This document shows positions 16,801 to 24,800 of a DNA stretch of 64,000 nucleotides, in pieces. The translations under genes and the position numbers were made by a program. The notes below the pieces were generated by a model, which did not search any database, was not told the DNA's origin, and saw only the letters and a program-made list of their open reading frames with translations. Each line of letters opens with the position of its first letter. Position 1 is the first letter of the stretch. This DNA is from an uncultured Selenomonadales bacterium (GTDB lineage Bacteria > Bacillota > Negativicutes > Selenomonadales > Selenomonadaceae): the NCBI GenBank assembly GCA_946183785.1, contig CAMHCS010000009.1:1-64000 (forward strand), in the 5' to 3' direction.

Positions 16801-19800
16801 TCGTCGACGTTCTGCATGCCCTTCGTCAGCGTCGTGTCGCTGACCGACGCGCCCGTCTTGACGTTCTGCGTGCCGCCGTCGATCGTCTCCCCGTCGGCCA
16901 TGCCGCCTTTATAGATGTTCTGCGTGCCGCTGAGGGTCGTGTTCTTCGCCGTGCCGCCGATATTGACATTCTGGGTGCCGCCCGCGTTCAGGATCGTGCC
17001 GTTGGCGACGCCGCCCGGAGCAACTGTGCCGTCGTCGGTGACCAATCCGATGTTCTGGACGCCGCCCTCTTTCACGATGGTGCGGTTGGCTACGCCGCCC
17101 GCTGAAATATCAGTTTCTTCCTTGCCTGTATCCGGGTTTGTGCTGATACCGACGAAGCCGAAATTCTGGGTGCCGCCCGCGTTGACGATGGTATCGTTGG
17201 CCGTGCCGCCCTGTACGACGGACTGGGTGCCGCCCTTGTTGACACTCGTATGGTTCACCGTGCCGCCTTCGTCGATGGTCTGCTTGCCGCCCACATTCAC
17301 GATTGTGCCGTTGGCTACGCCGCCCTTCTCGACAAATTGCTCGCCGCCCGACATGACGACGGTGCCCGACGCGACCGCGTTATTCCCGCCAACCTGTTGG
17401 GTGGCATGATCGTCAACGACGGTGACGCCGATGGCTGTGCCGCCATCTTCGATGGACTGCACGGCGTCGCGAAGTGTCCACACTTCTTTTTCCACGTCGT
17501 AGACCGAGACCCGTTTCAGCGTGCCGCCCGACACCGTGCCGGAGACTGTATTTTGACCTCCGATGATGCCGCCGGCTTCGATGGTCTGGGTGCCGCCCGC
17601 CGCTACGGTCGTATCCAGCACCGTGCCGCCCGACGATACGGTCTGGATCGCCCCCGCGCCAACCTGCGACGAAATCGTCATGCCGCCGTTGGCGACGGTC
17701 ATCGCCGCATTGACGCCGCTGACGGTCATGAGCGTGCCGCCGCTGACGAGGCCGCCGCTCTCGACGACGATCTGGCTGCCGCCCAAGACATTCGCACTGC
17801 CGAAAGAAGCGTTCAGCGTGCCGCCGCTCTTGACGGTCGTATTGAGCGCCGTGCCGCCGGCGATGATTTCCTGCACGCCGCCGCTCTTGACGGTCGTAAA
17901 ATTTGCCGTGCCGCTGGATTGGACGGTCTGCGTGCCGCCCTGGATGGTGGTGCTTGTTGCCGTACCGCCCCTACTGACAAACTGTTTGCCGTCTTCCATG
18001 ATGACGATGCCCGTCGCCGTGCCGGCAGAGATGATCTGCATGCCGCCGATGAGTTTTGTATCCTTTACCGTGCCGCCGCTGACAGCCTGCGTGCCGCCGC
18101 TGATGGTGGTGCCGCTGACTTCGCCGTCGATGACGATCTGGGAGCCGGCGTTGAGTTTTGTATCCTTTACCGTGCCGCCGCTGACAGCCTGCGTGCCGCC
18201 GCTGATGGTGGTGCCGCTGACTTCGCCGTCGATGACGATCTGGGAACCGCCGCTGTTGACAGTGGTGTCTTCCGCCGTGCCGCGGAAGTTGACGATCTGC
18301 TTACCGCCACTGTTGACAGTGGTGGTTACCGCCGTGCCGCCGTTGTTGACCTTTTGCGTGCCGCCGTTCAGGGCCAGGACTGTGCCCGTGCCGCCGCTGC
18401 TGACGGTCTGGGTGCCGCCGTTCAGGGCCGAGACTGTGCCCGTGGCGCCCGCTTTGACGGCCTGGACGCCGCCGTTCATGGTCGAGACGATGCCCGTGGC
18501 GCTTGTGATGTTCTGATTACCGCCGTTCATGGTGGTGATCGTGCCCGTGCCGCCGCTCTCGACGGTCTGCACGCCGCCGTTCATGGTGGAGACCATGCCC
18601 TTGCCGCCGTTGCTGACGTTCTGCTCGCCGCCGCTGTTCATGGTGGTGATTGTGCCCGTGCCGCCATTGACGAGCTGTTTGCCGCCGCTCATGGTCGAGA
18701 CCATGCCCTTGCCGCCGTTGCTGACGTTCTGCTGGCCGCCCTCCATGGTCTTGACGTTGCCCGTGCCGCCGCTCTCGACGTTCTGCTCGCCGCCGTTCAT
18801 GATCGAGACCGTGCCCGTGGCGCCGCGGCTGACGTTCTGCTTGCCCCCCTCCATGGTCTTGACGTTGCCGGAGCCGCCGCTCTCGACGGTCTGCACACCG
18901 CCCTTCATGGTCTCGATCGTGCCCGTGGCGCCGCTCTCGACGGCCTGTGTGCCGTTGCTCATGGTGGTGATCGTGCCCGTGGCGCCGCTGAAGACGTTCT
19001 GCACGCTTCCGTAGTAAATGATGGCGACGTTCGCCGTGCCGCCGCTGTAGACGTTTTGCGTGCCGCCGCGGTAAACGTACTCCGTGCCGCCGACGGTGAC
19101 GCTGGTAGGCCCCGACGTGCCGATCGTGGCGCGTTCCGCCGTGCCGCCGCTCAACACGTTCTGCACGCCGCCGTTGCCGACGCTGGTGTCATTCGCCGTG
19201 CCGCTGCTCAACACGTTCTGCGTGCCGCTGATGTTGATGAGGGTGTTGATAGTCGTGCCGCCTTTGTTGACGTTCTGCACGCCGCCGCTGTTGACGCTGG
19301 TGTCATTCGCCGTGCCGCTGCTCAACACGTTCTGCGTGCCGCCGGGGTTGATGGTGGTATTGTTCGCCGTGCCGCCCGAAGAGACGGTCTGCAGACCGCC
19401 GTCCTCGATCTTGGTATTCTGCGCCGTGCCGCCGGACGCGATATTCTGTTTGCCGCCGCCGCTCACGATGGTGCCGCTGTTGGCGGTGCCGTCGGCCAGG
19501 CCGCCCGACGAAACATTTTGCACGCCGCCGTTTTGGATAATGGTGTCTGTCGCCGTGCCGCCCGCCGAAATCATCTGCACGCCGCCGCTGTTGACGGTGC
19601 CGCCCGACATCTCGCCGCCGTTCAACACCCGCGCCGTGCCGCCGTTGTTGACAGTGGTGCTTGTGGCGGCGCCGCCGTCTCCGACCTCAAGGATATGACC
19701 GGCAACGGCCATACCTGACTTTGTGGCTCCGTTTGCAAGATGGTGGATGCCCCCTTCCTCGAAGTAGACGCTGGTGATTGTCCCACCCGAGGCTGCTTCC

Positions 19801-20719
19801 TTTATCATGCCGCCGCTCTTGACAACGGTATTCAGCGAGACGCCGCCGGCGTAGATTTCCTGCGTGCCGCCGCTCTGCAGCGCGGTCACCGTGCCCGTGC
19901 CGCCGCTGTAGAGGACCTGCTGGCCTCCGCTCATGGTGGACATCGTGCCCGTGCCGCCGCTGCTGACGACCTGCTGGCCGCCCTTCATGGTGACAACCGT
20001 GCCTTTGCCGCCGTTGTTGACGACCTGCGAGCCGTCGCTCATGGACGAGACAATGCCCGTGCCGCCGCTCGAGACGGTCTGCACGCCGGCGTTCATGGTC
20101 TCGATCGTGCCGGTGCCGGCGCTATAGATTTCCTGATAGGCCGCGTTGCCGGCATAGCCGCCCATGACGGTCGCCGAGCCCGTGCCGCCGGAATAGATTT
20201 TCTGATAACCGTCCAAGGTCTCCACGGTGCCGGAGGCGGAGCCGCCGGAGAGAACCTGTTTGCCCTGCGGGCCTACGCTTTTGATGGAGGCCGAGCCGCC
20301 CGCGGTCACTTCGATGGTGCCGCTGGAAAGAGCGTAGGTGCTGTAATTAACCGAGACGCCGTCCGTCACCCGCAGCGTGCCGCCGGAGAGGGCGTAGTCC
20401 CCGTAGCTGATTGCCGTACCACCTACATTTTGCAGCACCGCGCCGTTGTGAAGCTCCAGCACGCCTCCCGCGTCCTTCGAGGCTCTGGCGGTGCCGCCCG
20501 CCGAAACGACCTGGGTGCCGCCCTTGCCGGCGCTGACGTCCTGCGAGGTGCCGCTGATGGTGGTGCTCACCGCCAGGCCGCCGCCGGAGACGATCTGCAG
20601 GCCGCCGCTGATTACGTCGTTACCGTCTTTACCGCCGTTTTTGAGGATGGTTCCGCTGGCTGTGCCGCCGCTATTGACGATTTGCGTGCCGCCTTTGCGG
20701 CTATTCACGCTGCGCTGAC
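13806..20719 (-). CDS. Autotransporter AT1, main part (AIDA-type repeats and beta-barrel), downstream of a frameshift
   Basis: In-frame continuation of AT1 after a frameshift near 20720; with one base restored, AT1 reads as about 2599 residues from 21604. The passenger (to about 14,730) is an array of roughly 20-residue AIDA-I-like repeats of the pattern GGTQ-V-SGGTA--T, interrupted twice by a non-repeat block (GGVLE-H-GAVLQ, YALSGGTLR). Such repeats form beta-helical adhesins. The last 305 or so residues (13806-14722) are an autotransporter barrel beginning HSTVMGMEAGMAALAAGN, containing GADGVSTFAKLGGGSIRQ, and ending GKKQGVMGGVSVAFMF with terminal Phe, as outer-membrane proteins require. 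The barrel closely resembles those of AT2 and AT3. As sequenced, translation from the native start would not reach this part. Confidence 0.75.
18051..18245 (-). repeat. Near-perfect 102-bp tandem duplication within AT1 repeats
   Basis: A block of about 93 bp starting GAGTTTTGTATCC at 18051 recurs at 18153, identical over its length, giving a period of 102 bp (34 codons, in frame). It encodes KDTKL-, SQIVIDGEVSG and TTISGGTQAVSGG twice. Such identical in-frame copies allow repeat gain or loss by recombination. Confidence 0.8.
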
Positions 20720-20725
20720 GCCGCA
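20705..20725 (-). other. Frameshift site in AT1
   Basis: On the minus strand, ATC GTC AAC TGC GGC GTC AGC GCA GCG TGA reads into a stop. Adding one G (GGC GGT CAG CGC AGC GTG AAT AGC) restores the frame into SVNSRKGGTQIVNSGG. The total distance 13806-21604 is one base short of a multiple of three. Confidence 0.75.
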
Positions 20726-21604
20726 GTTGACGATGGTGTCGATTGCCGTGCCGTGAAAGTTGACATTCTGCCTGCCGCCGCTGTTGATAGTGGTGCCTTC
20801 CGCCGTGCCGCCGGAGTTGACATTCTGCCTGCCGCCGCTGTTGACAGTGGTGTCTTCCGCCCTGCCGCTGTTGTTGACGTTCTGCGTGCCGCCGCTGTTG
20901 ACGGTGGTGTGATTCGCCTTGCCGCCGTTGTTGACGTTCTGCGTGCCATGGTTGACGGCGATATCCGTCGCCGTGCCCGCGACCTCCTGGCTTCCTGTCA
21001 ATGTGCCGCCGGAAGCCGAGCCGCCCGTCTCGATGGTCTGCGTGCCCTCTAAGATGCCGCCTGCCGCCGCGGTCTGTGTGCCGCCGGAGTTGATGGTGGT
21101 GGTTCTCGCCGTGCCGCCGCTCAACACGTTCTGCACGCCGCCGTTGCTGACGCTGGTGACGTTCGCCGTGCCGCCGCTCGAGACGTTCTGCACGCCGCCG
21201 CTGTTGACGCTGGTGACGTTCGCATGGCCGCCGTCGTTGACGTTCTGCACGCCGCCCTCGTTGACGCTGGTGATGTTCGTCCTGCCGCCGTTGCTGACGT
21301 TTTGTGTGCCGCCGTTGTTGATGGTGGTGGAGTGCGTATAGCCGCCACTGCTGACGTTTTGTGTGCCGCTCGCTACGGTTTGGCCGTTGACGGTATTTGT
21401 GACAGGATCCGTGAATGCCTGCGCCGTGCCGTAGAAGACGCGGGCGACGTCCCGCAGCGGCTCCGTCTGCCCGCCTTCGGCGCGGATGTTCCTCGCCACG
21501 TTGACATAGGGCAGCGCGATGGGCGCGGCCATGTTCAGCGCGTTGACGACGGACAGCGCGATGGTGAGCTTCTGCTTCAGGGATTTTTTCGCGTGGTTTT
21601 TCAT
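20705..21604 (-). CDS. Autotransporter AT1, N-terminal part (signal and first repeats), cut by frameshift
   Basis: 299 residues from the ATG at 21604 (GAAAGGAC upstream) to a TGA at 20705-20707. It starts with a Lys-rich export signal, KKSLKQKLTIALSVVN and LNMAAPIALPYVNV, almost the same as that of AT3. Then come AIDA-type repeats such as SGGTQNVSSGG and NNGGTQNVSNGG. The reading ends abruptly in VNCGVSAA, while the same repeat pattern continues in the neighbouring frame. A single missing base near 20720 explains this. It is either a real disruption or a base-calling error in a repetitive GC-rich stretch; there is no long homopolymer that would indicate slipped-strand phase variation. Confidence 0.75.
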   Translation of the reverse strand: MKNHAKKSLKQKLTIALSVVNALNMAAPIALPYVNVARNIRAEGGQTEPLRDVARVFYGTAQAFTDPVTNTVNGQTVASGTQNVSSGGYTHSTTINNGGTQNVSNGGRTNITSVNEGGVQNVNDGGHANVTSVNSGGVQNVSSGGTANVTSVSNGGVQNVLSGGTARTTTINSGGTQTAAAGGILEGTQTIETGGSASGGTLTGSQEVAGTATDIAVNHGTQNVNNGGKANHTTVNSGGTQNVNNSGRAEDTTVNSGGRQNVNSGGTAEGTTINSGGRQNVNFHGTAIDTIVNCGVSAA

Positions 21605-21675
21605 TGGAGTTTGTCCTTTCGTGTATTGCTTCACGATTTGATCGTGCACAACGCAACATATAACCTACCAACTTA

Positions 21676-21743
21676 ATTGTATAACGAAAAATTTGAAAGT
21701 CAAGCGTAGCGCCTTGAACGACATTTTAGCGCCTTGAACGACA
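21676..21743 (-). promoter_or_regulatory. AT1 promoter with tandem 16-bp activator-like boxes
   Basis: Minus strand: -35 TTGACT (21698-21703), 16-bp spacer, -10 TACAAT (21676-21681). Exactly 4 bp upstream of the -35 lie two direct copies of TGTCGTTCAAGGCGCT (21728-21743 and 21708-21723) separated by AAAA (period 20 bp). The same box, spacing and -35/-10 geometry occur at 58046-58188. The placement is that of a direct-repeat-binding activator. Confidence 0.75.
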
Positions 21744-21764
21744 TGGATTTCAGATAATTTTCAT

Positions 21765-21808
21765 AAAAATCGCCGCGCCGGAGCGAAATTTGGCTCCAAC
21801 GCGGCGAT
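21765..21808 (-). terminator. Rho-independent terminator of AT2 operon
   Basis: Minus strand: ATCGCCGCG (from 21808 down) pairs with its complement at 21769-21777, with an inner GGAGC/GCTCC stem, and the T tract of TTTTTATG follows (21765-21770 region). It lies between the AT2 stop and the AT1 promoter. Confidence 0.75.
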
Positions 21809-21854
21809 CCTGATTGTCGTCGTTATGAAATCATGTGGTAAGCAAATAAGAATT

Positions 21855-24800
21855 TTAGAAGTTCCACGTCGCGGATACGCCGCCCATGACGCCCTGCTTC
21901 TTTCCCGCGAAGCCAGTCACATTCAGGTCGAGGCTCCAGGGAGATTTTTTGTTCGGCTTCATCGTCGCTCCGAGCTCCATGCGGACAGAACCGCCGCCGA
22001 TATCCGCGCCGCGGATCGCGAAGCCTTTGGCACGGCCCGTAGCCTGTCCGTCCAGCTCGTATTCGTAGGCGAGGCCGCCGTAGAAGTTCCAGTTCTCGCG
22101 CTTCATCGTGTACCGCGCGCCTACGCTGAGCACCTGGCTCGTCGCGGCGTCAAGGTCGAAGGGGTCTCCCGCGTCGAAGCTGACGCCGCCCTTGCGGGTG
22201 AAGAAATATTTGCCGCAGACGTCGAGGATATGGCCGTCGGACAGGGAGATTTCCCTGCCGACGCCGAGATGCGCGCCCCAATAATTCGCGTCCGTCTTGT
22301 AGCTGTATGGCATTCCCGCCGCGTCGCGCATGACGCTGTGGGCGTCGTCGCAAATCGTGCCCGCCCGCAGGCTTCCTTCGATATAGAAGCCTGCGGGCTG
22401 TTTCCATTTCGCGAGAAGTCCGCCGCCCGTGTAGTGCATCGAGCCGTCGCCGCGCCGGTCGCCGTCGTGGGTCGTGTAGTTGCCCGTACCGTACTCGAAG
22501 AAGGCGCCGTACTCCGTCGTGCCCTTCGGCTTTTCGTTCTTGTGCCCGAGGGCGAGAACCGCGTTCCAAGTATGGAGATCCGCATGACTGCCCGTTTCCT
22601 GCCGCAGGGAGCCGCCGCCCATTCTTGCGTAGCTCGAGACGCCGTCCGCGCCCGTGTTCGACGCCAGCGACAGTCCTTCCGTGGCCGAGTCGATGAAACT
22701 GTTGCCAGACGAGAGGAGTGCCATGCCTGCGCCCGTGCCCATGACGAGCGCATGAGTCTCCGGCGCCGCGCCCACCGTCTCGATCGTGTATAGGAGAGCG
22801 TCGTCGCTGAGCGAAGCGTGGCCCGCGCCGCCGATGGCCGTGCCGAGCCGATAGGAATCGCCGACGATTTGTCCCGGCGTCCCGTCGAAGCCCGCGACCA
22901 GCGTCGTGACGTCGCCCGCATGGAGCATATCGGCGCCCGTGAACGTGATAGCGGAGGCGTCCACCGTCGCGCCGTCGAAGGAGATGGCTCCCGGGCGCGC
23001 CATGAGCGCGCCGTTCTCTTTCCACGCCACCGTGCCGAAGGAGAGGTTCGTCGCGTGGTTGTACGAGGTCGTGAGAGCGAGCGTGCCCTTTGTTGAGGAA
23101 AGCGTGCCGGACAATGCGCCGGAGAGCGAGACGCCCTCGGCGGGGCTGTAGCTGTACGTCGCTTTCGTTTGCTCGGAGAAGTCCGCCAACGTGTCGTTCG
23201 CCGCCAGCAGCGTCATGGACTGGCCGCTCCCAGCCTCGGTCGGATTCGAGACGGAGAAGCCGGAGATATCGACGACAGCCTTCGTGTAGTCGAGGGCTTC
23301 CGCTTTGGCGGTACGCAGCACGGCGCCGGCCTTCCATTGGATCTCGCCGACGGTGACGGCGTTCACGCCCACGTCTCCGCCCTCGAAGAGAAGTGCCGTT
23401 CCGTCCCCCGAGGCTTTGACGCCGTGGGACCAGATGCCCGAGAGGGTGACGCCGTCCCGCTCGCTGCGGAAGGGCTTATCTGCGCGGAACGCCTGCGCTC
23501 CCGTGATATATTCGTCGGAGAAGATAGGATCCGACGCGGTCAGGATGGGCATGGAATGGCTCGTCATATCTTCGGGATGGACCGTGAAGCCTTCGGCGGC
23601 CACCGCGACGCCCGACGGATTGGCTTCCCATTTCGTCGGCACTGCGGCAGCGTTCATGCCGTTCCAGCCCGCGAGATTCACGCTGTCCAGCGTCACGCTG
23701 CCGACCGTGTACTTGACGGTTTCCGCTTCCGTGGAAACCGTGCCGGTCATCGTCGCGGTGAGAGTCGCCTTGTTTCCCGCCGTCCAGTCGACGGTCTGGG
23801 AGCGATTCCCCCCGTCGACGGAAAGATCTGCTTTGAGTCCTTTCGCGCCGGTGAGCAGCGGCCTCGAGTCGCCCGCCGCCAGCTTCGCCGCGTCGTCGTT
23901 CTTGACCGTGAAGACCAGACCTGCGGCGGAGACTTTTGCGTTCGAAAAGTCGCAGTCCAGTTTGCCCGTCAGGTCGCGGGAAGTTCCCCAGGTCATGTTT
24001 CCGAGTGTCACGCGATTCGATTCGAGTTTGCCGTTGACAAAGACGAGCTTCGCGCCGCCTTCCGTCGCCTTGACGCCCCGGGACCATGTGCCGGAAAGGG
24101 TCACGCCGTCCTTTTCGTGGTTGACTTCCTTCCGCTCATCGTATTTGTTCGCGCCGCTGATCTTGGCGTCGGAGAAGAAGCCCGCTTTCGCGGTCAGGAT
24201 CGTCGTCTCGCCCAGCAGTTTTTCCGGCGCGGCGTCTATGCCGTCGGCGTTTACTGCGACACCCGCCGGGTTCGCCGTCCAGGTCTCCTGCACTTCGGCT
24301 GTTTCCTTCGCGCTGTCCCATGTCGAAAGGTCTACGCTGTCCAGCGCGATCGTATCGACACGATAGTCGATCCCCGTCGACTGGGCGACCACCCCGCCGT
24401 TCATCGTCGCGGAGAGCTTCACGTCGTTGCCCGCGGACGCGGCAAAGCTCTGGGTGTGGCGGCTGGTTGTCTCCGGAAGATTTTTCGCTCCCGTCAAAAG
24501 GGGAGGCGTGTCTGTTGCCCTGGTCGAGGCGTCAAGTCCCGTGAATGTCAGCGCCGAGGCGTCCACCGCGGCGCCGGTGAAGTCGCAGTTCCCTTTGAGC
24601 TCGCGCGGCTGATTCCATTCCATTTGGCCGAGAGTCACGTTGCTCGATTCGAGGTCGCCGTTGACGAAGACGAGCTTCGCGCCGTTGTCTGCCGTCTGCA
24701 CGCCACGGGACCATTTCCCCGTCAGCGTCACGCCGTTCTTTTCGTGGTTGAACGACACCTTGTTTTCGTATTTATAGCTGCCCGTGATCTTGTCGTCGTC

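Noticed and set aside
17250..19718. Very long open frame antisense to AT1 (822 codons), and similar ones across 13767-21676
   Set aside because: The repeats are GC-rich and stop-free in several frames. The products are Ala/Arg/Asp-rich low complexity without a ribosome site or domain.
15238..21360. CRISPR-like appearance of regularly spaced short repeats
   Set aside because: The repeats are in-frame protein-coding AIDA units of variable sequence, not identical repeats with unique spacers.
20720..21671. Upstream extension of the main AT1 frame to 21671
   Set aside because: The product is an Arg/His/Gln-rich frame-shifted reading of AIDA repeats. The true N-terminus with signal and repeats is in the other frame.
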